Below the pieces are notes generated by a model that saw only the letters and a list, made by a program, of their open reading frames with translations, did not search any database and was not told the origin of the DNA. From contig JADLDI010000025.1 of NCBI GenBank assembly GCA_020846745.1, positions 1 through 50,016 on the forward strand: 50,016 nucleotides of DNA, in the 5' to 3' direction. Source of the DNA: Bryobacterales bacterium. GTDB taxonomy: Bacteria; Acidobacteriota; Terriglobia; Bryobacterales; Bryobacteraceae. Position numbers and translations under genes: made by a program. Below are positions 1-8,100 of the stretch, piece after piece. The stretch's first letter is position 1. Every line of letters begins with the position of its first letter.

Positions 1-44
1 AGCCGTGTTTTGGTCAGTTTGTCCGAAGTGGTATGTTTCTTCAT
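1..44 (-). CDS. start of a partial unknown gene at left edge
   Basis: On the minus strand an ATG at position 44 opens a frame of 14 codons (MKKHTTSDKLTKTR) that runs off the left edge. A GGAG ribosome site sits 7 bases upstream of the ATG, which is the main support. The product cannot be recognised from so few residues; the lysine/threonine-rich start could be the head of a small peptide precursor or of any cytosolic protein. Confidence 0.3.
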   Translation of the reverse strand, partial: MKKHTTSDKLTKTR

Positions 45-281
45 AGTCGGTCTCCTTCATTGCACCATTGAGTGCGTTTGGCGGGGCTGTTGGGTCCCGC
101 TGGGGGCCGGCCCTCTCATCCCATCTCTGGTCGGGCGGCGGCGGTTGATAGCGATGGAGGTACTGCATTGGGCTTGATGGACCGCGGGCTTACGCGCCGC
201 GGTTCGGTTGTAGGGATCGTATTCGGGGGGGATTGAATAGGGTGTGACAAGAACTACGACACGAAGGGTAAGCCGACCAAG
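45..281. other. intergenic region with GC-rich inverted repeat
   Basis: No convincing gene. A GC-rich inverted repeat, ccgcgg-cttacgc-gccgcgg, lies near 183-203; it resembles the short dispersed GC-rich elements seen elsewhere in the window. The 14-mer gaatagggtgtgac at about 235-248 recurs just after the FG-GAP gene near 13367-13380. Confidence 0.4.
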
Positions 282-500
282 ATGCAGAAGCAGGAGAACG
301 CGAAGAAGATGCTTTTGCAGGCCAAGCTTGATCTGGCCGAAATCAAGAAAGCCAAGATCAACTACGAGTATCAGGGCGACGGTACGGCGCAGTGGCCGGA
401 CGTGAAGAAGGCGATCGAAAAGGTGGAGAGTTCGAAAAAGAAGCTGGAAGAGTTGATGAAGAAGACGAAGGCGGAGATTGTGATTGTGGAGGATAAGTAG
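282..500 (+). CDS. small lysine-rich hypothetical protein
   Basis: This 72-residue ORF is not recognised. It is about 28 percent lysine, with heptad-like spacing in residues 1-25 and 44-65 suggesting two helices or a short coiled coil, and a central stretch NYEYQGDGTAQWPDVKK. The frame stays open for 14 codons upstream of the ATG, beginning with Cys-Asp-Lys, back to a TGA near 232, so the piece may be the tail of a longer lipoprotein-like gene whose start is lost. No strong ribosome site precedes the ATG. Composition is protein-like rather than random for this GC content, but function is unknown. Confidence 0.4.
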   Translation: MQKQENAKKMLLQAKLDLAEIKKAKINYEYQGDGTAQWPDVKKAIEKVESSKKKLEELMKKTKAEIVIVEDK

Positions 501-548
501 ACGCGGAGGGCACTCACGCTGGATGGCTGAGAATGGCTTCGGGACATG

Positions 549-1013
549 TCAGCGGCCCTGCCCCACCCGCGGAACAATCCGCTCCGCCAAGCCCGAATCC
601 GCTCCCCGCACGGCGCGCCATGCGATGGCGCCATCCAACGTTGCCAATCGACCACGGTTTCGAAAGGCCAGGCCTGCCAGATACGCGTCGGTTGTCTGCC
701 GGGCTCCGGTGAGTACAGATAGATCAAACAACTCGGCATTGGTGAGGCTGATCGAGTCCGGCCAAAAGCAGTAGATACCCGAAAAGCCGGCCTTGAAGAG
801 TGCCAGCGTTTGGCCGGCCTGGATGGGGGATAGCTGGAGATTCGGATAGCTCGGATGAGAAACGACCCGGATAAACCCGTTCTCGGTGATGGGGCAGGTG
901 GCCCAGCCCTCCGTGGCCGCGACATGCCGAAACCAGTCGACCGCCGCCTCGTGATGCACATGCGCCGAGTCCAGCAAGCTGACCAGAACGTTGACATCCA
1001 GTAGGCTAACCAT
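549..1013 (-). CDS. vapC: PIN-domain ribonuclease toxin (VapC family)
   Basis: A 154-residue PIN-domain protein, the usual VapC length. Family members are Mg-dependent endoribonucleases that cut tRNA, rRNA or mRNA when free of antitoxin. The acidic site residues are visible: Asp6 in LLDVNVLV, Glu in CPITENGF, Asp in TTDAYLAGLA, and Asp in LATLDGA near the C-terminus. The ATG overlaps the end of the upstream antitoxin gene by 8 bases, the standard coupled toxin-antitoxin layout. The subtype with TTDAYLA belongs to the TA-system PIN group often annotated as ribonuclease VapC in Acidobacteria and cyanobacteria. The target is not predictable from sequence. Confidence 0.87.
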   Translation of the reverse strand: MVSLLDVNVLVSLLDSAHVHHEAAVDWFRHVAATEGWATCPITENGFIRVVSHPSYPNLQLSPIQAGQTLALFKAGFSGIYCFWPDSISLTNAELFDLSVLTGARQTTDAYLAGLAFRNRGRLATLDGAIAWRAVRGADSGLAERIVPRVGQGR

Positions 1014-1257
1014 CAGTCCTCATGTGCCAGTCCTCATCCGCCAGATTTCGCACCAACTCACTTGTGACCGGGACGGCTCCGGGTCCGTGCTTCCAGACAG
1101 GTATGCCGAATTGGAGTTCGCGTTCCGGAGCGGCCGACTGCAACAGCCCGCGTCGCGCCACGTCGGACAGCGCGCGGCCAAGTCCCTGCCTTTTCGCGCG
1201 GGCGAGTTCCCGCACAGCCTCCATCACGTCATCATCGATATCGAGTGTGGTACGCAT
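1006..1257 (-). CDS. ribbon-helix-helix antitoxin partner of VapC
   Basis: This 83-residue protein starts with a classic ribbon-helix-helix: the strand MRTTLDIDDDVMEAV is followed by two helices ending near residue 40. The C-terminal half (ending HMRTDG) is the probable toxin-binding arm. It lies directly upstream of the PIN toxin with an 8-base overlap, so the two are one operon. By family knowledge the complex would bind its own promoter, in the 1258-1290 gap. Start chosen because the RHH strand begins directly at this ATG. Confidence 0.83.
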   Translation of the reverse strand: MRTTLDIDDDVMEAVRELARAKRQGLGRALSDVARRGLLQSAAPERELQFGIPVWKHGPGAVPVTSELVRNLADEDWHMRTDG

Positions 1258-1427
1258 ACCAGCATCTTAGCATCACTGCGTAAACGAGTATGGGTATCGT
1301 GCAACCAAGCCGGAGAGGCCCGACCGGGAGGCCAGCCGCAAAAATGGACATTTTCATCAGGTCTCTGATGTATGATTATTTGGCCGAACTTACTGGGATT
1401 CGGCCAATTCACACTGGGAGCACCTTG

Positions 1428-2192
1428 ATGTACCTGCTATCACGACGCTGCGCCATGGGCGTGGCGTCACTTCTCACGATCGCGGCTGCTGTCGCGAGCG
1501 CTCAAACTCAGCCTCTGATCCGGACGGGCGCCTTCTTCACCGTTAAGCCGGATCGCGTTCCGGATTTCCTGGCGGCGGCCAGGGACTACGCTTCATTGAT
1601 GAAGAAGTTGAGTTCCGACCGCCATTTTACTGTCTGGCAGTCTGTCAGCGGACCGCGTGAATATGTGCTGGTGAGGTATCACGCAAAATGGGCTGAACTT
1701 GACACGCCGAATGAGGCAAAACTGAAGGATTCGCAGCCGGAAATCACGGCCATTACGAACCGGATTATGGCGACGGTCGAATCTTCGCATCGACAGATCA
1801 ACCTATTGGAACATGAACTGAGTATTCCGCTTGTGCCGGGACGGCCGATTAAACCGCTGGCGTCAGTTCTCCGGCAGTGGGTTCGCCCCGAACATTACAG
1901 GGCATATCGAGAACTGGTGAAAAGCGAGCTTTTGCCGGCGGCGAAAAAGGCGGAACTTCCGCTGTTTAGCGTTACTCAGAACCGGTTCGGCGGATCGAGA
2001 TACGAGTACAGCATTGTGACGGCCATGGACGGTTGGGCAAGTCTGGATGGGGAGCCTCCGATCGTGAAAGCGATGGGCGGCAGGCCGAATTACGAGAAGT
2101 TTCTCGATAGGATGCGCCCGTTGATCGTCCGGTCGGAATACCAGATGTACCGGCACCTGCCGGACCTGGGTTACCTGGGCAATACGCAGTAG
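1428..2192 (+). CDS. secreted protein with two dimeric alpha/beta-barrel-like repeats
   Basis: The ATG at 1428 has a GGGAG site 8 bases upstream and begins a signal peptide (MYLLSRRCAMGVASLLTIA, cleavage after the ASAQ region), so I prefer it over the in-frame ATG at 1290. The mature 230-residue protein shows two similar modules of about 95 residues. Each opens with a strand (GAFFTVKPDRV; VLRQWVRPEHY), then a helix, then strands ending near a WAELD/WASLDGEPP motif. This is the layout of antibiotic-biosynthesis-monooxygenase or NIPSNAP-like ferredoxin folds. No catalytic residue can be assigned. It stands alone between the toxin-antitoxin pair and rpmH. Confidence 0.72.
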   Translation: MYLLSRRCAMGVASLLTIAAAVASAQTQPLIRTGAFFTVKPDRVPDFLAAARDYASLMKKLSSDRHFTVWQSVSGPREYVLVRYHAKWAELDTPNEAKLKDSQPEITAITNRIMATVESSHRQINLLEHELSIPLVPGRPIKPLASVLRQWVRPEHYRAYRELVKSELLPAAKKAELPLFSVTQNRFGGSRYEYSIVTAMDGWASLDGEPPIVKAMGGRPNYEKFLDRMRPLIVRSEYQMYRHLPDLGYLGNTQ

Positions 2193-2345
2193 CGGATCAA
2201 AGCTAGCGGCGCGGGTGGGTGGATGGCGCTGCGCGACGTGACCCGTCGCTTACTGGACTGAGAAGAAATAGGGCCCGCGCCCTTACGGTTGCGGTTCTGT
2301 TTCGGGGGGCGCAGTGGAAGGAGCGGCCGCGAACCGGAGGTTCGC

Positions 2346-2376
2346 GCGACAAGGCGACTTCATCCCGTGTTACACT
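2346..2376 (+). promoter_or_regulatory. possible rpmH promoter
   Basis: TACACT at 2371-2376 is a good minus-10 hexamer within an AT-richer patch upstream of rpmH. A weak minus-35 (GCGACA at 2346-2351 or GACAAG at 2348-2353) lies 17-19 bases upstream. The 75 bases from here to the rpmH ATG would be a leader. No DnaA boxes are seen, so this is not evidence for an origin. Confidence 0.35.
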
Positions 2377-2450
2377 GATCTTTCGGGTTCGACCCGTTTA
2401 CATCACTAGCCGTGCGCCTCTAGGTTTTCCTGCCCGGCGCCGAGGTTTAC

Positions 2451-2627
2451 ATGCCCAAACGTACTTTTCAACCGAATAACCGTAAACGCGCCAAGACTCA
2501 CGGCTTCCGCGCACGTATGGAGTCTGTCGACGGACGCGAAGTCCTTTCGCGGCGGCGGGCAAAAGGCCGGTGGAAACTCACCGTCTCCGACGAGCGCAAC
2601 GTCCGTTCCGCGAAGCTGCAGTCGTAG
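2451..2627 (+). CDS. rpmH: ribosomal protein bL34
   Basis: A 58-residue protein starting [20 protein letters not shown], the almost invariant start of bL34, followed by [20 protein letters not shown]. It is a structural protein of the large ribosomal subunit that packs against 23S rRNA. The usual protein ends soon after the RRAKGR helix at 44-50 residues; this one carries an extra tail of about 15 residues ([18 protein letters not shown]). It heads the rpmH-rnpA-yidD-yidC-jag-mnmE run. The rnpA frame is open through the whole of this gene in the +1 register. Confidence 0.97.
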   Translation: MPKRTFQPNNRKRAKTHGFRARMESVDGREVLSRRRAKGRWKLTVSDERNVRSAKLQS

Positions 2628-2628
2628 T

Positions 2629-2979
2629 CCTACGTCCTTCGGTTTCCCCAAATCGTCGCGGCTGCTTGCTCGTCCCGATTTCCGCCGGGTTTACGATAAC
2701 GGTACTCGTTTACAATCTTCATCTTTCGCCGTGTTCTACCTGCCGCGAGCCGATAGCCAGCCTCCGAGGGTTGGCTTAACTACTCCGCGGGCTGTGGGCA
2801 AAGCGGTGTTCCGCAACACGCTCCGGCGAAGGATTCGCGAGGCGATCCGGCTCGAGCTGCCCGATTTTCCACGAGCGATCGACTATGTGTTCCATCCGCG
2901 GCGGCCTGTTGCGACGGTCCCCCTGCCCAGTCTTCGCGCCGAAGTGCGAAAGGTGTTCTCTAAATGCGCGAACTCCTGA
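2629..2979 (+). CDS. rnpA: RNase P protein component, start codon unclear
   Basis: RnpA is the protein subunit that assists the RNase P RNA in maturing tRNA 5' ends. The frame reads [20 protein letters not shown], then strand residues SFAVFYLP, then the RNA-binding signature [19 protein letters not shown]. Counted from the first codon after the rpmH stop it is 116 residues, a normal family length. The oddity is the start: in this frame there is no ATG, GTG or TTG between a TAG at 2407 and a GTG at 2731, and starting at 2731 would delete the conserved N-terminal 30 residues. The near-cognate codons are ATA 2476, CTG 2524 and CTG 2662. The 3' end overlaps yidD by 16 bases. The start given here is only a lower limit. 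Confidence 0.85.
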   Translation, partial: PTSFGFPKSSRLLARPDFRRVYDNGTRLQSSSFAVFYLPRADSQPPRVGLTTPRAVGKAVFRNTLRRRIREAIRLELPDFPRAIDYVFHPRRPVATVPLPSLRAEVRKVFSKCANS

Positions 2980-3188
2980 TCGCCCTTCTCCGTCTGTATA
3001 AGGACTGGATCTCACCTTTGCTTCCGTCTGCCTGCCGATTCCATCCGACCTGCTCGGTCTATATGTTAGAGGCCGTCGACCGGTTTGGCGCCGCCCGTGG
3101 CGTCTGGCTGGGCCTCAAACGACTTGCCAAATGTCACCCGTTGCACGATGGCGGGTTTGACCCAGTTCCACCATTGCCGAAAACATGA
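2964..3188 (+). CDS. yidD: membrane protein insertion efficiency factor YidD
   Basis: A 74-residue protein carrying the YidD core: [27 protein letters not shown] then [20 protein letters not shown]. YidD is a small membrane-associated protein with conserved cysteines that helps YidC insert membrane proteins. It overlaps the 3' end of rnpA by 16 bases and its TGA overlaps the yidC ATG in an ATGA junction, so translation of the three is probably coupled. Length and motifs are standard for the family. Confidence 0.96.
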   Translation: MRELLIALLRLYKDWISPLLPSACRFHPTCSVYMLEAVDRFGAARGVWLGLKRLAKCHPLHDGGFDPVPPLPKT

Positions 3189-4900
3189 GCGATCCGAACA
3201 AACCCAAAAAAGAATTCTCGATGGAGCAGCGACTCATGCTGGCCTTTGGCCTCATGGGACTCGTGCTTATCGCGTCCACCTACCTGATCCCGTCGAGCCA
3301 GTCGCCGGTGAAGCAAGCGCCCAAGGGTAATCCCTCGTCGGCGCAGATTCCCGCATCGCAGGCGCCCGCGCAGGCGAAGCCGGCGCCGGACAAATCCGCG
3401 CCCGCCACGGCGGCCGCCCGGACAGCCGGCGAGGCTGCCCGGCAGGTTGCCTCAAAAGAAGAGACCGTTCAGATCGAAACCCAGGTTTATAAGATCACGT
3501 TTTCCAACCGAGGGGCCGTCGTCCATTCCTGGGTGCTCAAGAAGTACACCGATTCCAACGGCAAGCCGCTCGAACTGGTTAACGTAAACGCCGTTTCGAA
3601 AGCCGGCTATCCCTTCCAGGTTCGCTTCCATAACGACCAGTCCGCCGATGTCCTGAACAACGGCTTGTGGGTGGCCAAACTGGCCGACGACAAACAGTCC
3701 ATCGACTTCAGTTACGCCGATGGCGCGTGGACGGGCCGAAAGAACTTCTCGTTCACCGGCAACTCCTATTTGGCGCACATCAAATCTGAGGTCAGCGCCG
3801 GGTCCACGCCGAAGCCGCACCTGCTGGCCTGGCGGGGTGGTTTCGGCGACGCCTCTGTGATTGGCGCCGCTGCATCGCAGCATTCCGTCCGCTTCGACCT
3901 TTCCGCCAACAAGCTGCAGGTTCTGGGCGCGTCCGACCTGAAAGGCGGCGCACAGGCCCACCGCGGCCGCTTCTCGTTCGCCGGCATTGAAGACGCCTAT
4001 TTTGCCGCGGTTGCCCTTCCCGATACGGGCAAGGACTTTGAAATCCACTCGATCGGCGACAATGCGCCGGATGCCATCGACAAGAAGGAACAACTGAACG
4101 CCGGTGTTGCCGTTGGCGGCGATCCGGTGAACTCGTTCCAATTTTTCGTTGGCCCGAAGGATACCGACCTGTTGAAGTCGATCTCTCCGCGGCTGACTCA
4201 GTTGATCGATTTCGGCTGGTTCTTTTTCATCGCCGAACCGTTGTTCCGTGCCGTTCACTGGATGAACGATAAGTATCTCCACAACTACGGCTGGACCATC
4301 ATCGTCATCACGGTCATTATCAACTTCCTGCTCCTGCCGCTCAAAATGTCGTCGCTCAAGAGCATGAAGAAGATGTCGCTACTGCAGCCGCAGATTGCCG
4401 CCATCAACGAGAAGTACCGCGGCATGTCGTTCAAAGATCCGCGCAAACAGGAGCAAAATGCGGAAGTGATGGACCTTTACAAGAAGCACGGCGTCAATCC
4501 CATGGGAGGGTGCGTGCCGATGGTGCTGCAGATCCCGTTCTTCTTCGCTTTTTATAAAGTGCTTTCGGTAGCGATCGAAATGCGGGGCGCCGACTGGCTG
4601 TGGGTCACTGACCTGTCGCGTCCGGAAACGCTGCCCATCCGCATTCTGCCGGTAGCGATGATTGCTTCGCAGTTCATCATGCAGAAGATGACGCCATCGA
4701 CGACCGCGGACCCGTCACAACAGCGCGTGATGCTGCTGATGCCGCTCTTCCTCGGCTTTATGTTCTACGGGGTCTCCAGCGGCCTGGTGTTATACTGGTT
4801 GACCGGCAACCTGGTTGGTATCGCCCAGCAATGGTTCTTCAACAAGAAGTTCCAGGGCCCCGTGCCAGCCGCGCCTGCCGTGCGCAAGACGAAGAAGTAG
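3185..4900 (+). CDS. yidC: membrane protein insertase YidC
   Basis: A 571-residue Oxa1/YidC/Alb3 insertase that places proteins in the cytoplasmic membrane with or without SecYEG. After a short cytosolic start comes the first membrane segment (about residues 15-35, [20 protein letters not shown]). An Ala/Pro-rich linker follows (38-92), then the large periplasmic P1 domain (about 95-330) and the five-helix core from about 340, with [21 protein letters not shown] and [14 protein letters not shown], and a basic tail ending RKTKK. This is the Gram-negative architecture with P1, in accordance with a diderm. It starts inside an ATGA overlap with yidD. Confidence 0.97.
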   Translation: MSDPNKPKKEFSMEQRLMLAFGLMGLVLIASTYLIPSSQSPVKQAPKGNPSSAQIPASQAPAQAKPAPDKSAPATAAARTAGEAARQVASKEETVQIETQVYKITFSNRGAVVHSWVLKKYTDSNGKPLELVNVNAVSKAGYPFQVRFHNDQSADVLNNGLWVAKLADDKQSIDFSYADGAWTGRKNFSFTGNSYLAHIKSEVSAGSTPKPHLLAWRGGFGDASVIGAAASQHSVRFDLSANKLQVLGASDLKGGAQAHRGRFSFAGIEDAYFAAVALPDTGKDFEIHSIGDNAPDAIDKKEQLNAGVAVGGDPVNSFQFFVGPKDTDLLKSISPRLTQLIDFGWFFFIAEPLFRAVHWMNDKYLHNYGWTIIVITVIINFLLLPLKMSSLKSMKKMSLLQPQIAAINEKYRGMSFKDPRKQEQNAEVMDLYKKHGVNPMGGCVPMVLQIPFFFAFYKVLSVAIEMRGADWLWVTDLSRPETLPIRILPVAMIASQFIMQKMTPSTTADPSQQRVMLLMPLFLGFMFYGVSSGLVLYWLTGNLVGIAQQWFFNKKFQGPVPAAPAVRKTKK

Positions 4901-4922
4901 CTGAGGGGTTCGAAAGACATCA

Positions 4923-5573
4923 GTGAGCCTGAAATATAACGTTGCGGAGCACGGCGACCGCATACGCGCGTTCTTGGACCACATCCTGCCGCTCGCGCGG
5001 CTGAAGGTTACCTACGAACTCGTCGACGACGAAACGCCGCATCCGGAATTCGAAAATCCCGACATCCGTGTAAAGTTTTCGGGCGAAGACGTCGACACTC
5101 TGCTTTCGAACAAAACAGAGGTTCTGCTCGCGCTCGAACAACTCACCCAGGAAGCCCTGCGCATCCCCGCGGAAGATCACTCGCGCATCGCGTTTGATGC
5201 CAACGATCACCGGATGCTCCGCATCGAGGAGTTGCGCCTGTCGGCCATCACGGCAGCCGAACGCGTCAAATCGAGCCATCAACCCTTCCGCTTCAACCCC
5301 ATGAACTCGCGCGAGCGCCGCATTATCCATCTGGCGCTTCGCAACGAAACCTCGCTGCGTTCCGAGAGCGAAGGCATGGAACCGCGCCGCAACGTAGTCA
5401 TCTACCCGGCCGATATGCCGTCTCAACCCGCGCCCGTCCAGCCGCACTACGGCGACCGCCGTGGCGGTGGTGGCGGTGGTGACCGTCGTTCCGGCCCCCC
5501 TTCCGACCGGCGTGGCGGCCCTCCGCATCGCACCGGCGGCGGTGGCAGACGGCCGCACGGCCGCGACCGATAA
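4923..5573 (+). CDS. jag: Jag/KhpB-type RNA-binding protein with KH and R3H domains
   Basis: The GTG at 4923 follows a GAGGGG site and is 22 bases after yidC. The 216-residue protein has an atypical N-terminus, then a KH-like region (about 60-100, GEDVDTLLSNKTEVLLALEQLTQEAL) and an R3H domain (about 112-160). The R3H motif is replaced by RFNPMNSRERRIIHLAL, close to the usual LxPMxxxERRxIHxxL. Residues 175-216 form a Gly/Arg/Pro-rich low-complexity tail (DRRGGGGGGDRR and similar), like an RGG box, suggesting extra RNA contact. Jag/KhpB partners with KhpA in Gram-positives; here position next to yidC supports the assignment. The N-terminal Jag_N domain is absent or diverged. Confidence 0.88.
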   Translation: MSLKYNVAEHGDRIRAFLDHILPLARLKVTYELVDDETPHPEFENPDIRVKFSGEDVDTLLSNKTEVLLALEQLTQEALRIPAEDHSRIAFDANDHRMLRIEELRLSAITAAERVKSSHQPFRFNPMNSRERRIIHLALRNETSLRSESEGMEPRRNVVIYPADMPSQPAPVQPHYGDRRGGGGGGDRRSGPPSDRRGGPPHRTGGGGRRPHGRDR

Positions 5574-5681
5574 GACCGGCAAAAACGGAATTTCCGGCCG
5601 CCGATGAACCCCGGATGAACGCCGATCTGATTGCTGTCGGCCCTTATCCGCGCTCGTCGGCGGCCGATACATTTGTGACGT

Positions 5682-7055
5682 GTGAGCACCACCCTCGATA
5701 CCATTGCCGCCATCTCCACTCCCCCGGGACGTTCCGGCCTGGGCATCATCCGCCTTTCCGGGCATAGTGCCCGCGCCATCACCGAGCAGATTCTCCGTTT
5801 CCCGCACGCGGAGTTCCCACACGCAGCGCGCAACTGGCAACCCTGGACCGTCCAGTTCGCCGAACTGCTCGACGCTGAAGGCCAAATCGTCGATCAGGTG
5901 CTGGTTTCGTACTTCGCCAAGCCCCGCTCCTACACAGCTGAAGACGTTGTTGAAATCTCCTGCCATGGCGCGCCCGTCCTGCTGCGCCACTGCCTGGAGC
6001 GAGCCTGCGCCGCCGGCGCGCGCCTGGCGGAACCCGGAGAGTTCACGATGCGCGCTTACCTCAACGGCCGCCTCGACCTCCCACAAGCCGAAGCCGTTCG
6101 CGACCTGATTGAAGCCACCACCCTTTACCAGGCCCGCATCGCCGCACAGCAGGTGGAAGGCTCAATCTCCCGCCGCCTTTCGCCGCTAAAGAACCAGTTG
6201 TTAGAGCTGATCGCGCTGTTAGAAGCCGGCATCGACTTCGCCGAAGACGACGTTGAGGTCGCCCCCGACATTGAAATCGACCGCCGCCTCAAACCTATCG
6301 AGGAGGCGCTCACCACCCTTATCGATTCGTTCTCCTACGGCCGCCTCGTTCACAATGGCTTCACCCTGACAATCGTTGGCCGGCCGAACGTCGGCAAATC
6401 TTCTCTTTTTAACGCGCTCCTGCGCCAGGACCGGGCCATCGTGACCGACATCGCCGGCACCACGCGAGACCTGGTCTCAGAAACGGCCAGCTTGCAAGGT
6501 ATTCCTGTGCGCTTCATCGATACCGCCGGTATCAGAGAAGGGAAGGACCTGGTGGAAAGGCTCGGCATCGAACGCTCGTTCCAAGCAATGGCCGATGCCG
6601 ACCTCACCTTGGTGGTCGTCGACTCGTCAGAACCTCTGACCGCGGACGATCGGGCCGTACTAGCGAAGGCCGCGACGCAAGGCAGCCATGTAATCGTAGC
6701 CAACAAAGCCGACCTGCCTCCAAAAGCGGACGTCCCCCCAGCAGCCATCCCAGTCTCCGCGCGGACCGGCGCCGGTCTCGCGGAAGTGCAGCAGGCAATC
6801 CTCAGAACGCTGGCGCCGCAAGGGCAAGCGCAGCAGGAAGGCGGATTCATCACCTCCATCCGCCACGAACGACTCCTCAAAGAGGCCATATCCGCGATCC
6901 GGCACGCCCGCGCCGCCCTGGGCCACCATCTCCCGCACGAAATGCTGCTGCTCGACCTCTACGCCGCCCTCACCCCCGTTGACGCCATCACAGGCGCAAC
7001 CACCGCCGATGATATCCTCAACCGGATCTTCTCCACCTTTTGCATCGGCAAGTAG
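5682..7055 (+). CDS. mnmE: tRNA-U34 modification GTPase MnmE
   Basis: A 457-residue MnmE (TrmE), which with MnmG adds the carboxymethylaminomethyl group to U34 of tRNA. The N-terminal folate-binding domain starts [22 protein letters not shown]; a helical domain follows. The inserted G domain (about 215-375) shows GRPNVGKSS (P-loop), the GTTRD switch I, DTAG and NKAD, and the protein ends with the diagnostic CIGK, whose Cys is functionally important. The GTG start at 5682 is chosen because it begins the conserved N-terminal strand; the ribosome site is weak. It closes the rpmH-to-mnmE cluster. Confidence 0.97.
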   Translation: MSTTLDTIAAISTPPGRSGLGIIRLSGHSARAITEQILRFPHAEFPHAARNWQPWTVQFAELLDAEGQIVDQVLVSYFAKPRSYTAEDVVEISCHGAPVLLRHCLERACAAGARLAEPGEFTMRAYLNGRLDLPQAEAVRDLIEATTLYQARIAAQQVEGSISRRLSPLKNQLLELIALLEAGIDFAEDDVEVAPDIEIDRRLKPIEEALTTLIDSFSYGRLVHNGFTLTIVGRPNVGKSSLFNALLRQDRAIVTDIAGTTRDLVSETASLQGIPVRFIDTAGIREGKDLVERLGIERSFQAMADADLTLVVVDSSEPLTADDRAVLAKAATQGSHVIVANKADLPPKADVPPAAIPVSARTGAGLAEVQQAILRTLAPQGQAQQEGGFITSIRHERLLKEAISAIRHARAALGHHLPHEMLLLDLYAALTPVDAITGATTADDILNRIFSTFCIGK

Positions 7056-7074
7056 TCATTAAACCAGTGAGGAG

Positions 7075-7165
7075 TCAGAATTCAGAATTCAGAATTCAGA
7101 ATGCAGAATGCAGAATGCAGAATGCAGAATTCAGGAGACAGAAGTCCGAAGTCAGAAGCCAGAAT
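7075..7165. repeat. heptamer tandem repeat (tcagaat/gcagaat)
   Basis: Eight perfect 7-base units run from 7075 to 7130: four tcagaat followed by four gcagaat. Five degenerate units continue to 7165 (tcaggag, acagaag, tccgaag, tcagaag, ccagaat). The order of two pure blocks of four suggests stepwise local duplication. It lies between mnmE and the transglycosylase gene, outside coding sequence. Confidence 0.92.
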
Positions 7166-7232
7166 GGCCGTGGCGGAAGCCTACCCACAACGGACTAAAG
7201 TTTCGCCCGGCTCCCGCCGATCTTGTTGTTAG

Positions 7233-7976
7233 ATGACATTGGTCATTCTCATCCTGGTGTGCAGTTTCGCGCTTGGGGCGCAGCCGGCGGCGGTACCTCC
7301 GCCACGTGAATCCGGTACGCCGGCGAAGGCGGTCCGCCAGAGGATGGAAGAATCGATCAGCAAGCAAAAGCAATCGATTCGAAAACAGGTGGAGGCTGCT
7401 CAAGAGGGCGACCCTGGCTGGTTCACGGTGCCGTGGTCCAACGATTCAGCGGAGCAGTTCATCCGTTCGCCACAGAGCGGTCCTTCCGCGGTTCCGCAGC
7501 CGGGTCCTGCAGTCAGCCCCACCCCTACTTCTGCCTCTTTGCCTACTCGAAATTCGCCCTGGTGCGATCCGATTGAACCGGCAGAACTGGCCACTCCAAT
7601 CAATGTTGCCGCCACACGGGAAGGTATCTCGCCCGAACTTATCCGGGCGGTGATCGCCAAGGAATCGGCATTCACACCGTGCGCCATATCAAACAAAGGC
7701 GCGCAAGGTTTGATGCAGTTAATGCCGGCCACGGCTGCCGCGCTGGGCGTCATGGACCCATTCAATCCGGAAGACAATGTCAACGGCGGCGCAAAGTACT
7801 TGAAACAACTGCTGTCGCGGTACTCGGGGGACCTCCGGCTCGCCTTGGGCGCCTATAATGCCGGGCCCGCACGCGTCGACCAATACGGCGATGTTCCCCC
7901 GATCGCCGAGACGCAGAACTACGTGAATACCATCCTGCGATCGCTCCAGGCCGAAGGAACCGGTGCCTCACAGTAG
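7233..7976 (+). CDS. secreted lytic transglycosylase (SLT domain)
   Basis: A 247-residue exported murein lytic transglycosylase. Residues 1-17 (MTLVILILVCSFALGAQ) are a signal peptide. A basic, Pro/Ser-rich linker runs to about residue 108, and the SLT domain occupies 110-240. The catalytic Glu is in VIAKESAF; the further family motifs GAQGLMQLMPATA, NVNGGAKYL and LALGAYNAGP are all present. It would cleave the MurNAc-GlcNAc bond in peptidoglycan to leave 1,6-anhydro ends. A stem-loop downstream probably ends its transcript. The N-terminal linker has no recognised domain. Confidence 0.9.
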   Translation: MTLVILILVCSFALGAQPAAVPPPRESGTPAKAVRQRMEESISKQKQSIRKQVEAAQEGDPGWFTVPWSNDSAEQFIRSPQSGPSAVPQPGPAVSPTPTSASLPTRNSPWCDPIEPAELATPINVAATREGISPELIRAVIAKESAFTPCAISNKGAQGLMQLMPATAAALGVMDPFNPEDNVNGGAKYLKQLLSRYSGDLRLALGAYNAGPARVDQYGDVPPIAETQNYVNTILRSLQAEGTGASQ

Positions 7977-8046
7977 ACTTGCCGGCCACTGGTCAGCCGG
8001 TTGGGCATCGCTACTTTTGTTTGCGAATGTTTGCGAATCCGACCGA

Positions 8047-8089
8047 CGCCGCGGATAACCCGAAGGCCATCCGCGGCGCTTTGGTTTTT
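8047..8089 (+). terminator. stem-loop terminator after the transglycosylase gene
   Basis: A perfect 10-base-pair stem, cgccgcggat (8047-8056) with atccgcggcg (8069-8078), has a 12-base loop and is followed by ctttggttttta. It lies between two converging genes; the T-run is on the plus strand, so it fits the transglycosylase gene best. Confidence 0.7.
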
Positions 8090-8100
8090 ACCGGTTGTGC

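Noticed and set aside
371..997. 208-codon minus-strand frame over the PIN toxin gene
   Set aside because: It overlaps the toxin gene in another frame and has no recognisable fold; the toxin frame has the PIN motifs.
2193..2450. Replication origin near rpmH
   Set aside because: rpmH-rnpA often lies by oriC, but no DnaA boxes (ttatncaca type), AT-rich block or dnaA were seen.
4920..6086. 388-codon minus-strand frame opposite jag and mnmE
   Set aside because: It is a GC-driven antisense frame of two well-supported genes, with no domain or ribosome site.
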